This document shows positions 1 through 8,254 of a DNA stretch of 64,000 nucleotides, piece by piece; position 1 is the stretch's first letter; the number at the start of each line of letters is the position of its first letter. This DNA is from an uncultured Clostridia bacterium (GTDB lineage Bacteria; Bacillota; Clostridia; Oscillospirales; Ruminococcaceae), in assembly GCA_947510165.1 (NCBI GenBank), contig CANNSB010000005.1, forward strand, positions 30,448-94,447, given 5' to 3'. Position numbers and translations under genes: made by a program. Below the pieces are notes generated by a model. The model was not told where the DNA came from. It searched no databases and saw only the letters and a list, made by a program, of their open reading frames with translations.

Positions 1-2
1 AT

Positions 3-599
3 ATAATTGATGAAGAAATAAATATAGGAAATTTAATTTTAAATTTATCAGATACTGCAGGAATTCGAAAAACTTCAAATATTATTGAAAAAATAGGTAT
101 AGAAAAAGCTAAAAATAAAATTAAAACAGTTGCTTTAAATATTTTTGTTTTAGATAATTCTACAGAGTTATCTATAGAAGATTTTGATATTATGGATATA
201 TTAGATATAAATAGAACTTTAGTTGTTATAAATAAATTAGATTTAGAAAGAAAAATAGATGTAGATTATATATATAATAAATTTTTATATGTTGTAGAAA
301 TATCAGCTAAAAATAGTATTAGTATAAAAAATATTATAGATAAAATAAATTTAATATTTAGTACAGATAAAATAGAAAATTATTCCACTATTGTTTCTAA
401 TGAAAGACAGAGAAATTGTGTTATAAAAAGTATTTCATCCATAGAAAATAGTATTTCTGATATAGAGATAGGACAAACTTTAGATGGAATATGTATTATT
501 ATAGAAGAAGGAATAGAGGCTTTATTAGAGCTTACAGGAGAAAATATAAATCAGTCTATAGTTGATAAAATATTTTCTAATTTTTGTGTAGGAAAATAA
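3..599 (+). CDS. mnmE: tRNA modification GTPase MnmE, C-terminal part (5' end outside window)
   Basis: MnmE works with MnmG to modify the wobble uridine (xm5U34) of certain tRNAs. Only the second half of the G domain and the C-terminal helical domain lie here; the frame is already open at the left edge. The G3 motif DTAG followed by GIRKT is at the start, G4 is INKLD and G5-like is SAK. The protein ends in CVGK, matching the C-terminal C-(I/L/V)-GK box whose cysteine is needed for the modification chemistry in this family. mnmG follows 23 bases downstream, the usual order. Seen: motifs and tail; known: family role; the identification is secure although the gene is partial. Confidence 0.95.
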   Translation: MIDEEINIGNLILNLSDTAGIRKTSNIIEKIGIEKAKNKIKTVALNIFVLDNSTELSIEDFDIMDILDINRTLVVINKLDLERKIDVDYIYNKFLYVVEISAKNSISIKNIIDKINLIFSTDKIENYSTIVSNERQRNCVIKSISSIENSISDIEIGQTLDGICIIIEEGIEALLELTGENINQSIVDKIFSNFCVGK

Positions 600-622
600 G
601 GTTAATAGAGAGGATATATAAA

Positions 623-2503
623 GTGAATTATAAATTAGGAAAATATGATGTTGCTGTTATTGGAGCAGGTCATGCAGGAATAGAAGCAGCTTTAGTTTCT
701 GCAAGAATGGGTTTAAAAACTGTTATATTTACTATAAATTTAGATACAATTGGAAATATGCCATGTAATCCATCCATTGGAGGGACAGCAAAAGGACATC
801 TTGTAAAAGAAATTGATGCTCTTGGTGGCGAAATGGGTAAAGTTGCAGATAAAACTTTTATTCAGAGTAGAATATTAAATAGAGGAAAAGGTCCTGCTGT
901 TCATAGTCTTCGTGTTCAAACAGATAGAAAAAAGTATAATCAAATGATGAAAAATATTTTAGAAAAACAAAAAAATCTTGATATAAAACAATCTGAAATT
1001 ATTGATATTATATTAGATGAAAATAGACAGATTAAAAGTTTAAAAACAAAAACAGGTGGAATTTATGATGTTAAAGCAGGAATATTATGTTGTGGAACTT
1101 ATTTAAATTCTATTATTCATGTTGGAGATATATCATATAAAGGTGGACCAGATGGAAATATGCCTGCTGAAAGTTTGACAAAAAAACTTATTGATTTAGG
1201 TATAGATATAAGAAGATTTAAAACAGGAACTCCAGCAAGAGTTCATAAAAGAAGTATTGATTTTTCTAAATTAGAAATTCAAAAAGGAGATGATAAAATA
1301 ACTCCTTTTTCTTTTGAAACAGAAGAAAAACAAGAAAATAAAATGCTGTGCTATATAGCATATACAAATAATGAAACACATAAAATAATATCGGAAAATA
1401 TAACTAAATCACCAATGTATTCTGGAAAAATTGAAAGTAGTGGACCAAGGTATTGTCCAAGTATAGAAGATAAAATTGTTAGATTTGTTGATAAAAAAAG
1501 ACACCAAATTTTTGTGGAACCTATGGGTTTAGATACAGAAGAATATTATTTACAGGGAATATCAACTAGTTTACCAGAAGATATACAAAATAAGTTTTTA
1601 AAAACAATAGTTGGATTTGAAAATATAGAAATAATGAGACCGGCATATGCAATTGAATATGATTGTTGTAATCCTATAAATTTTAATTCAACTTTGGAAT
1701 TTAAAGATATAAAAGGATTATATGGAGCTGGACAATTTAATGGAACATCAGGATATGAAGAAGCAGCAGCTCAAGGATTAGTTGCGGGAATAAATGCTGT
1801 TTTAAAAATAAAAGGTGAAAAACCATTAATTTTAGATAGAGCTAGTAGTTATATTGGGGTTTTAATAGATGATTTAGTGACTAAAGGTTGTTCTGATCCT
1901 TATAGAATTATGACATCAAGAAGCGAATATAGATTAATTTTAAGGCAAGATAATGCAGATCAAAGATTAACTCCAATTGGAAGAAACCTTGGTTTGATTT
2001 CTGACATTAGATGGGAAAAATTTCAATTAAAACTTAAAAATATTGAAATTCAAAAAAATAGGTTATATAAAATAAATCTTCCTCCAACAGAAAGACTAAA
2101 TGAAATTTTAGTTTCACGTGAAACAAATCCAGTTAAAACAGGAATAAAATTTATTGAAGTTTTAAAAAGACCGCAAATTTTATATAAAGATATTCAAGAA
2201 TTTGATAACACAGATGAATTTATTTCAGATGATGTTATAGAACAAATAGAAATAGATATTAAATATGAGGGATATATAAAAAAACAAATAGCACAAGTTG
2301 AAAATATGAGAAGAATAGAATCAAAAAAAATTCCTAAAAATATTAAATATTCTGATATCATTGGTTTAAAGCATGAAGCTATAGAAAAATTGCAAAAAAT
2401 TATTCCGAAAAATTTAGGACAAGCTGGAAGAATTTCTGGAGTAAGTCCTGCAGATATTACAGTTTTATCTATATTTTTAGATAAATTAAATAGAGAAAGG
2501 TAA
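623..2503 (+). CDS. mnmG: tRNA uridine-5-carboxymethylaminomethyl modification enzyme MnmG (GidA)
   Basis: FAD-dependent partner of MnmE in wobble-uridine modification. The N-terminal dinucleotide-binding motif GAGHAG (about residues 14-19) is followed by the family signature PCNPSIGGTAKGHLVKE. A second signature, YGAGQFNGTSGYEEAAAQG, sits in the middle, and a helical C-terminal domain completes a 626-residue protein of normal length. The reading frame is open back to 584, but GTG at 623 is chosen because GAGAGGA lies 8 bases before it and the resulting N-terminus fits the family. A parS-like palindrome is embedded in the coding sequence at 2110-2125. Confidence 0.97.
   Translation: MNYKLGKYDVAVIGAGHAGIEAALVSARMGLKTVIFTINLDTIGNMPCNPSIGGTAKGHLVKEIDALGGEMGKVADKTFIQSRILNRGKGPAVHSLRVQTDRKKYNQMMKNILEKQKNLDIKQSEIIDIILDENRQIKSLKTKTGGIYDVKAGILCCGTYLNSIIHVGDISYKGGPDGNMPAESLTKKLIDLGIDIRRFKTGTPARVHKRSIDFSKLEIQKGDDKITPFSFETEEKQENKMLCYIAYTNNETHKIISENITKSPMYSGKIESSGPRYCPSIEDKIVRFVDKKRHQIFVEPMGLDTEEYYLQGISTSLPEDIQNKFLKTIVGFENIEIMRPAYAIEYDCCNPINFNSTLEFKDIKGLYGAGQFNGTSGYEEAAAQGLVAGINAVLKIKGEKPLILDRASSYIGVLIDDLVTKGCSDPYRIMTSRSEYRLILRQDNADQRLTPIGRNLGLISDIRWEKFQLKLKNIEIQKNRLYKINLPPTERLNEILVSRETNPVKTGIKFIEVLKRPQILYKDIQEFDNTDEFISDDVIEQIEIDIKYEGYIKKQIAQVENMRRIESKKIPKNIKYSDIIGLKHEAIEKLQKIIPKNLGQAGRISGVSPADITVLSIFLDKLNRER
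2110..2125. promoter_or_regulatory. parS-like centromere site inside mnmG
   Basis: The 16 bases read AGTTTCACGTGAAACA, differing from the Bacillus-type parS consensus TGTTTCACGTGAAACA only at the first base; the inner 14 bases are a perfect palindrome. ParB/Spo0J of this chromosome is encoded 3 kb downstream and Noc 1.2 kb downstream. In this frame the site encodes Val-Ser-Arg-Glu-Thr. The match is seen directly; ParB loading here is an inference. Confidence 0.8.
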
Positions 2504-2511
2504 AATATAAA

Positions 2512-3219
2512 ATGTCGATAGAAATATTAGAAGAATGTTTTGAAAAATCTGGAGTTTTTTTAAATAAAAGTCAAATAAATAAATTTTATGATTATTCCAT
2601 GATATTAGTCGAGTGGAATAAAAAAGTAAATTTAACATCTATAGTTGATTTTAGAGATATAGTAGTTAAACATTTTTTAGATAGTATTATAATAGATAAA
2701 TTTATAGATTTTAAAGGAAATAAAAAACTTATAGATGTTGGATCAGGTGCAGGATTTCCATCAATTCCGTTAAAAATAGTTTATAATAATTTAGATATAA
2801 CTATGTTAGATTGTTTAAATAAAAGAATACTATTTTTAGAAAAAGCTTTAGAGGTATTACAAATAGATGGAGAAACAATTCATGGTAGAGCCGAAGAAAT
2901 TTCCCATAAAATCGAATATAGAGAAAAATTTGATATATCTGTGGCAAGAGCAGTTTCTGGTATATCAAATCTTGTAGAATTTTGTCTTCCGTATACAAAG
3001 ATTGGTGGATATTTTTTAGCTTTAAAAGGTGGAGATATATTAGAAGAAGTTGAAAAATCTAAGAGTGCTATAGATATTTTAGGGGGAAAAATAGAAAAAA
3101 TATATGAATATAACTTGATAAAAGACTATAAAAGGTCATTAGTTGTAATAAAAAAAGTTTCGCAAACTAATACAATATATCCTCGAAAATATTCAAAAAT
3201 ATTAAAAAAATCTTTATAA
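2512..3219 (+). CDS. rsmG: 16S rRNA (guanine-N7) methyltransferase RsmG (GidB)
   Basis: SAM-dependent methyltransferase that modifies G527 (E. coli numbering) of 16S rRNA. The 235-residue protein has the family N-terminal signature LVEWNKKVNLTSI (about residues 32-44) and the SAM-binding glycine loop DVGSGAGFP (about 75-83). A conserved VARAVSG segment follows in the second half. The gene starts 8 bases after mnmG, with AGAAAGG as ribosome site, in the usual mnmE-mnmG-rsmG-noc order. Confidence 0.96.
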   Translation: MSIEILEECFEKSGVFLNKSQINKFYDYSMILVEWNKKVNLTSIVDFRDIVVKHFLDSIIIDKFIDFKGNKKLIDVGSGAGFPSIPLKIVYNNLDITMLDCLNKRILFLEKALEVLQIDGETIHGRAEEISHKIEYREKFDISVARAVSGISNLVEFCLPYTKIGGYFLALKGGDILEEVEKSKSAIDILGGKIEKIYEYNLIKDYKRSLVVIKKVSQTNTIYPRKYSKILKKSL

Positions 3220-3341
3220 GATATACATATTTGTACTATAAAAAAAAAATATTAACTATCTTGTCGATATAAAAGTCTGGAAATAAAAGGAAATATATGG
3301 TATATTTATTCTATGTTAGAAATACATAGGAGGTTTCAAAA

Positions 3342-4259
3342 TTGCTGACAAAATTATTTTTAAAAGAGAAGATAGTAAATAAAGTTATTAGTATTAACAT
3401 AAGAGATATTATACCTAATCCATCACAACCAAGAAAAAATTTTAATATGATAGAATTAGAAAATTTGGCATGTAGTATAAAAGAAAATGGAATTATACAT
3501 CCTATTATTATTAGAAGAAATTTATTAGGTCAGTTGGAATTAGTTTCAGGTGAAAGAAGGCTTAGAGCTTGTAAATTAATTGGATTTAGAACAATTCCAT
3601 CAATTTTAATAGAAACAGACAGCCAACAGTCAGCTACATTATCTATATTAGAAAATATACAGAGAGAAAATTTAAGTTTTTTTGAAGAAGCAAAGGCTAT
3701 AAGTTATCTTATAAATGAGTGGAATGTTACACAAGAGGAAGCAGCATATAGATTGGGAAAAGCACAATCCACTATTGCTAATAAATTAAGGTTATTAAAA
3801 ATTTCTAATAGAGAGCAAAATATGATATTAAAAGGAAATTTAAGTGAAAGACATGCAAGAACAATAGTAAGAATAGATAATCAAAAGATAAGGTTAAAGT
3901 GTATAAATTATATAATAAATGAAAATTTAAATGTCCAACAAACAGAAGAGTATATAAATGAAATAGTTTATATACTAGATAAAGAATCAAAAATGATAGA
4001 AACATCTCAAGATGAAGTTGATATAAATATAGAAGTAGAGGAAATAAAAGACAAAAAATTAGAAATTCTTATAAATAATATTAGTAATAAAAAAATAAAA
4101 AAAATAAAAAATAGAATACCAATTATAAAAGATATTAGATTATTTTTAAATTCTATAAATAAAGCAATAGATACTATGAAAAGTGCGGGTATTGATGCGT
4201 ATAGTGAAAAAAAAGAAACGGAAAAATATGTGGAGTATGTTGTTAGAATTCCTATATAA
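3342..4259 (+). CDS. noc: Noc-like ParB-family nucleoid occlusion protein
   Basis: ParB-family DNA-binding CTPase. The order rsmG-noc-parA-parB and the presence of a second, more typical ParB downstream make this the Noc paralogue, which in Bacillus inhibits division over the nucleoid. The ParB N-domain carries GERRLRA (about residues 70-76, CTP-binding box) and ENIQREN, then a helix-turn-helix near 131-153. The tail from about 225 is lysine-rich. The first ten residues (MLTKLFLKEK) are amphipathic, resembling the membrane-targeting N-terminus of Bacillus Noc. The TTG start at 3342 is chosen because AGGAGG lies 8 bases upstream. Noc rather than a second Spo0J is inferred from order. Confidence 0.85.
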   Translation: MLTKLFLKEKIVNKVISINIRDIIPNPSQPRKNFNMIELENLACSIKENGIIHPIIIRRNLLGQLELVSGERRLRACKLIGFRTIPSILIETDSQQSATLSILENIQRENLSFFEEAKAISYLINEWNVTQEEAAYRLGKAQSTIANKLRLLKISNREQNMILKGNLSERHARTIVRIDNQKIRLKCINYIINENLNVQQTEEYINEIVYILDKESKMIETSQDEVDINIEVEEIKDKKLEILINNISNKKIKKIKNRIPIIKDIRLFLNSINKAIDTMKSAGIDAYSEKKETEKYVEYVVRIPI

Positions 4260-4268
4260 ATTTTAAAT

Positions 4269-4302
4269 AAAAAAGACAAAGAAATATTTCTTTGTCTTTT
4301 TT
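4269..4302 (+). terminator. Rho-independent terminator after noc
   Basis: A 15-bp stem of AAAAAAGACAAAGAA type with a four-base loop and a 3' arm ending in a T-run, starting 10 bases after the noc stop. It separates noc from the parAB transcript. Two bases further the parS-like site begins. Confidence 0.85.
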
Positions 4303-4304
4303 AT

Positions 4305-4320
4305 TGTTTCATGTGAAACA
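4305..4320. promoter_or_regulatory. parS-like centromere site upstream of parA
   Basis: TGTTTCATGTGAAACA differs from the consensus TGTTTCACGTGAAACA by one central base (C to T at position 8). With flanking bases the inverted repeat extends to TTGTTTC...GAAACAA. It lies between the noc terminator and the parA promoter region, a usual place for an origin-proximal parS. Confidence 0.75.
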
Positions 4321-4345
4321 ATTGCTTTTATAACAAAAATAAATA

Positions 4346-4354
4346 TGGTATAAT
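4346..4354 (+). promoter_or_regulatory. Candidate extended -10 promoter for parAB
   Basis: TGG followed directly by TATAAT forms a TGnTATAAT extended -10 element 39 bases before the parA start. No good -35 is visible (TTGCTT upstream is too far), so the call depends on the extended -10. Confidence 0.4.
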
Positions 4355-4393
4355 AAATAAATAATAAAAAATAAAACAAAAACAGGTGAAAAT

Positions 4394-5155
4394 ATGGGAA
4401 AAGTTATATCAATTGCTAATCAAAAAGGTGGTGTTGGAAAGACCACATCAGCTGTAAATATTGCAGCAAGTTTAGGAGTTCAAGATAAAAAAACATTGAT
4501 TATAGATATAGATCCACAAGGAAATACAACAAGTGGTGTTGGATTTTATAAAAAGGATGTATTATCAATATATAATCTTCTTATAGGAACTGCAAAAGTT
4601 GAAGAGGTTATACTAAAAACAGAATTTAAAAATTTAGATTTAATACCTTGTAGTATACAACTAGCAGGGGCAGAGATAGAACTTGTAGAGATGGATGATA
4701 GAGTTTATCGTTTAAGAAAAGCGTTGGCACATATAAAAGGAAACTATGATTATATTATAATTGATTGCCCCCCTTCATTAGGAATAATAACATTAAATGC
4801 ATTGGTAGCATCTAATAGCGTTTTAATTCCTATGCAGTGTGAATATTATGCGTTAGAAGGAATATCTCAGCTTATAAATACTATTAGAACTGTGAAAAGA
4901 ATGTATAATCCTATAATAGATATTGAGGGAGTTCTTTTAACTATGCATGATACAAGGTTAAATTTAACTAATCAAGTTGTAGATGAAATTAAAAAATTTT
5001 TTAATAATAAGGTATATAAAACACCTATACCACGAAATGTTAGGCTCTCAGAAGCACCCAGTCATGGACAACCAGTGTATTATTATGATAAAAGTTCTAA
5101 AGGAAATAAAGCATACCATAATCTTGTTGAAGAAATTATAAAAATAAATAAATAA
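4394..5155 (+). CDS. parA: Chromosome partitioning ATPase ParA (Soj)
   Basis: Deviant Walker-type ATPase that acts with ParB on origin segregation. The deviant Walker A motif KGGVGKTT is at residues 11-18 and the A' motif IDIDPQGN at about 37-44; DCPPSLG forms switch II. The 253-residue length is normal. AGGTG precedes the ATG start at 4394. parB follows 17 bases downstream with no terminator, so the two are co-transcribed. Confidence 0.96.
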   Translation: MGKVISIANQKGGVGKTTSAVNIAASLGVQDKKTLIIDIDPQGNTTSGVGFYKKDVLSIYNLLIGTAKVEEVILKTEFKNLDLIPCSIQLAGAEIELVEMDDRVYRLRKALAHIKGNYDYIIIDCPPSLGIITLNALVASNSVLIPMQCEYYALEGISQLINTIRTVKRMYNPIIDIEGVLLTMHDTRLNLTNQVVDEIKKFFNNKVYKTPIPRNVRLSEAPSHGQPVYYYDKSSKGNKAYHNLVEEIIKINK

Positions 5156-5172
5156 AGAAAGAAGGTAAAGAA

Positions 5173-6051
5173 ATGTCATTTAAAAGAAGAATGGGATTGG
5201 GTAAAGGTCTTGATGCATTATTCGTAGATAATAATACTGAAACAAATCAAGGAAGTATAAAGTTAAATATAAATGATATAGAGCCAAATAAAAGTCAGCC
5301 TAGAAAAGATTTTGATGAACAAGAATTAGCAACATTAGCTGATTCTATAAGACAATATGGAATTATACAGCCTATATTAGTTAGACCTATGGTTTCAGGG
5401 CTATATCAAATTATAGCAGGAGAAAGAAGATGGAGAGCATCTAGAATGGTTGGAGAAAGCGAAATACCTTGTATAGTTAAAGAAATTTCTGATATTGAAA
5501 CTTTTGAAATAGGTCTTATAGAAAATCTTCAAAGAGAAGATCTAAATATAGTAGAGCAAGCTTTGGGTTATAGAGAACTTATTGATAGGTTTGACCTTAC
5601 ACAGGATGAAGTTTCTCAAAAAGTGGGAAAATCTAGACCAGTTGTAGCAAATGCTTTGAGATTGTTGAATTTACCAGATGAAGTTCTAACATTATTAAAA
5701 AGCGGAGATATTTCATCTGGACATGCTAGAGCTTTACTTAGTTTTGAAGATGAAGATAAAATATTGGAAATTGCAAATAATATTAGTATAAAAGATTTGA
5801 CAGTTAGAGATTTAGAAAAACTTTCAAAATCATTTAAAATACAAAATTCAGACCAAATTACTGTAAAAAAAGAAAATATTGAAAGAGATGTTTTTTTTAC
5901 AGAGATTGAACTTTCTTTAAAAGAAAAATTGGAAAGAAGTATAAAAGTTAAGTCAAAAAAAGGAAGTGAAAAAGGTTTTTTAGAGATAGAATTTTATGAT
6001 AAAGAAGAACTGCAAGAGATTGTAAAAAAACTTTCATTAGATAATATATAA
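5173..6051 (+). CDS. parB: Chromosome partitioning protein ParB (Spo0J)
   Basis: CTP-dependent DNA clamp that loads at parS and recruits SMC. The N-terminus MGLGKGLDALF is the conserved segment that stimulates ParA. GERRWRAS (about residues 83-90) is the CTP-binding box and ENLQREDLN follows. A helix-turn-helix lies near 140-165, and the C-terminal dimerisation region completes 292 residues. GAAAGAAGG is the ribosome site. Its likely targets here are the two parS-like sites at 2110 and 4305. Confidence 0.96.
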   Translation: MSFKRRMGLGKGLDALFVDNNTETNQGSIKLNINDIEPNKSQPRKDFDEQELATLADSIRQYGIIQPILVRPMVSGLYQIIAGERRWRASRMVGESEIPCIVKEISDIETFEIGLIENLQREDLNIVEQALGYRELIDRFDLTQDEVSQKVGKSRPVVANALRLLNLPDEVLTLLKSGDISSGHARALLSFEDEDKILEIANNISIKDLTVRDLEKLSKSFKIQNSDQITVKKENIERDVFFTEIELSLKEKLERSIKVKSKKGSEKGFLEIEFYDKEELQEIVKKLSLDNI

Positions 6052-6088
6052 AGTTATTCTATAATATAAATTAGAGAGGTTTTTAGAT

Positions 6089-7363
6089 ATGATTGATATA
6101 AAAATAATTAGAGAAAATAAACAGGGTGTTATAGAAAAATTAGATAGTAGAAATATGGATTCTTCAAAGCTTATAAATGAAATATTTGATATTGATATAA
6201 AAAAAAGAGAAGTTGTTAAAATAAACGATGACCTCAAATTTGAACAAAATAAAATAAATAAAGATATACCAAAATATAAAAAAGAAGGAAAAGATACAGA
6301 AATATTGATGAAAAATATGAAAACTTTATCATCTACTATTAAAGAAAATAGCCAAAAAATTTCTATTTTAGAAGAAAAACAAAAAAAATTATCTTTAATG
6401 GTTCCAAATATACCAGATAATAACATACCAATTGGAATGGATGAAAAAAGTAACATAGAAATTAGAAGATATATGGATCCTACAAAATTTGATTTTGATC
6501 CAAAAGCACATTGGGATTTAGGTAAAGATTTAAATATAATAGATAGTGAAGTAGCTGGAAAAGTTACAGGGTCAAGATTTACTTTTTATAGAGGTTTGGG
6601 AGCAAGGTTGGAGAGAGCGATAATAAATTTTTATTTAGATACACATACATCAAAAGGTTATGAAGAAATTTTGCCACCATTTATGGTTAATAGAGATTCT
6701 ATGATAGGGACTGGACAGCTACCAAAATTTGAAGATGATGCATTTAAAATAGAAAATACAGATTATTTTTTAATTCCAACTGCAGAGGTTCCATTGACTA
6801 ATATGCATAGAGAAGAAATTTTAATATTAGAAAATTCCCCTATAAAATATTGTGCATATTCTCCATGTTTTAGAGCAGAAGCGGGAAGTGCAGGAAGAGA
6901 TACAAGAGGTCTTATACGTCAGCATCAATTTAATAAGGTAGAATTAGTTAAATTTTGTTTGCCAGAAGATTCTGAAAATGAATTAGAAATGTTGTTAAAT
7001 GATGCTGAGGATGTTTTAAAAGCATTAAAGTTACCTTATAGAGTGGTAAATTTATCTACTGGAGATATAGGATTTTCTTCATTAAAAACTTATGATATTG
7101 AAGTTTTTATGCCATCTTATAAAGCTTATAAAGAAATTTCATCTTGTTCAAATTTTGGAGATTTTCAAGCTAGACGAGCAAATATACGATATAAAAAAGA
7201 TATTAAAGACAAATCAAAATTTGTACATACTTTAAATGGATCGGGAGTTGCTATAGGTCGAACGGTTGCTGCTATTTTAGAAAATTTTCAGAATATTGAT
7301 GGAAGTGTAAATATTCCAGAAGTTTTAATTCCTTATATGGGAAACATTAAAAAAATAAGCTAA
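6089..7363 (+). CDS. serS: Seryl-tRNA synthetase
   Basis: Class II aminoacyl-tRNA synthetase charging tRNA-Ser (and tRNA-Sec if present). The N-terminal 110 residues form the lysine/glutamate-rich coiled-coil arm, with the class II core behind it. Motif 2 reads [20 protein letters not shown] and motif 3 [16 protein letters not shown] near the C-terminus. Length is 424, typical. The ATG at 6089 has GAGAGG upstream. Only 37 bases separate it from parB and no T-box leader is visible, so it probably reads through from parAB. Confidence 0.96.
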   Translation: MIDIKIIRENKQGVIEKLDSRNMDSSKLINEIFDIDIKKREVVKINDDLKFEQNKINKDIPKYKKEGKDTEILMKNMKTLSSTIKENSQKISILEEKQKKLSLMVPNIPDNNIPIGMDEKSNIEIRRYMDPTKFDFDPKAHWDLGKDLNIIDSEVAGKVTGSRFTFYRGLGARLERAIINFYLDTHTSKGYEEILPPFMVNRDSMIGTGQLPKFEDDAFKIENTDYFLIPTAEVPLTNMHREEILILENSPIKYCAYSPCFRAEAGSAGRDTRGLIRQHQFNKVELVKFCLPEDSENELEMLLNDAEDVLKALKLPYRVVNLSTGDIGFSSLKTYDIEVFMPSYKAYKEISSCSNFGDFQARRANIRYKKDIKDKSKFVHTLNGSGVAIGRTVAAILENFQNIDGSVNIPEVLIPYMGNIKKIS

Positions 7364-7429
7364 GAATATACAAAAATAAGAACTATAATAGATTAATATC
7401 TATTATAGTTCTTATTTTTGTATATTCTT
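7362..7429. terminator. Very long perfect hairpin, bidirectional terminator between serS and the YiiX-like gene
   Basis: A 32-bp perfectly paired stem (7362-7393 with 7398-7429) closed by the four-base loop TAAT. It begins at the serS stop codon and ends 8 bases before the stop codon of the convergent gene, so it can serve both transcripts. A-rich and T-rich ends supply a U-run in each direction. Confidence 0.85.
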
Positions 7430-7437
7430 ATATATAT

Positions 7438-7974
7438 TTACATATAATCTTTAAATAGACCCTCATAAATTTCATTTTTGTCCGATATATTATTAAAGTC
7501 CAAAGGTTGAACATCGTGATAATTTTTATTAAAAGATATTATTTTTGATTTGTCTAAAATATATGCTACAAACTCTGTACAAAGAAAATGGTTTATTTTA
7601 TATGAATTTCGCTTTTTATTAATTATACCTAGAAGAATAGATTTTATATTATATTTATATATATGAGGATTATATATAAATTTATTTAATATATCTTTGA
7701 GTTTTTTATATTGTTCAGCGGTTACAGATAATTCTAAGACTTTAATTTTGGAGTTAGGAAATCGTGCAAAAAAGCCTTGTGAAATTGATTCTATAACAAA
7801 GCCTCCAATAAAAGGGTTTGTTGGATTTTTTCGTCCAAAGCTATACATATATTTTAATTGTTTATCTAAAGATATAGACACATGATTATAATTAAATTTT
7901 GTATATTTTCTTATAATTTTTGCTAGCACAGTCTGTGTTTCGCTTAAGACAATATATATTTTATTTTCTAGCAT
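7438..7974 (-). CDS. YiiX/NlpC-P60-like cysteine hydrolase (permuted papain fold)
   Basis: A 178-residue cytosolic-looking protein with no signal peptide. The pattern fits the YiiX/YebB-like, circularly permuted NlpC/P60 group. A histidine in NHVSISLD (His31) precedes the catalytic-type cysteine in FLCTEFVAYIL (Cys132), and a conserved GGFVIES segment lies between them. Such proteins are thought to hydrolyse amide or thioester bonds, but the substrate is unknown. TGAGGA precedes the ATG. It points against its neighbours, between serS and a 55-codon ORF. The family assignment is from motifs only. Confidence 0.75.
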   Translation of the reverse strand: MLENKIYIVLSETQTVLAKIIRKYTKFNYNHVSISLDKQLKYMYSFGRKNPTNPFIGGFVIESISQGFFARFPNSKIKVLELSVTAEQYKKLKDILNKFIYNPHIYKYNIKSILLGIINKKRNSYKINHFLCTEFVAYILDKSKIISFNKNYHDVQPLDFNNISDKNEIYEGLFKDYM

Positions 7975-8055
7975 AGGTTGTCCTCATTTCAGATAAATTA
8001 TATAAAAATTATAACATATATGGTATAAAAATAAAATAATGAAGGAGAAATAGTT

Positions 8056-8223
8056 TTGAAAAGTAATAAAAAAACATGTTTTATAATAAAGGAAGGGGAA
8101 GATAAAAAAATATATAATAAAGATAATATTATAAGAAAAAAAATAATTAAAGAGGATATTGATGACTTTATTTTTTCTTTTGATAAATGCAACTACGGAA
8201 GAAGTTATATAAGTGAAAGATAA
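8056..8223 (+). CDS. Small hypothetical protein, 55 residues
   Basis: Not recognised. TTG at 8056 is preceded by GAAGGAG, a strong ribosome site at 8-bp spacing, and the frame runs to TAA at 8221-8223, directly at a hairpin terminator. The product is lysine-, isoleucine- and aspartate-rich and ends with FSFDKCNYGRSYISER. It has one cysteine early and one late, no membrane segment and no recognisable domain. It lies head-to-head with the YiiX-like gene and tail-to-tail with the M14 gene. Good ribosome site plus its own terminator argue for a real gene; the short length argues for caution. Confidence 0.55.
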   Translation: MKSNKKTCFIIKEGEDKKIYNKDNIIRKKIIKEDIDDFIFSFDKCNYGRSYISER

Positions 8224-8254
8224 AAGTTTTAAGCTTTAAAAGCTTAAAACTTTT
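8222..8254. terminator. Bidirectional terminator between the 55-codon gene and the M14 gene
   Basis: A 15-bp perfect stem (8222-8236 with 8240-8254) and a three-base loop, with A-run and T-run ends. It touches the stop codons of the two convergent genes. Confidence 0.8.

Noticed and set aside
4394-6051. parA-parB considered as a plasmid or mobile partition system
   Set aside because: The mnmE-mnmG-rsmG-noc-parA-parB order is the chromosomal origin cluster, with no mobile genes nearby.
7998-8192. Reverse-strand open frame of 64 codons
   Set aside because: It is antisense to the 55-codon + strand gene, which has the good ribosome site; the reverse frame has none.
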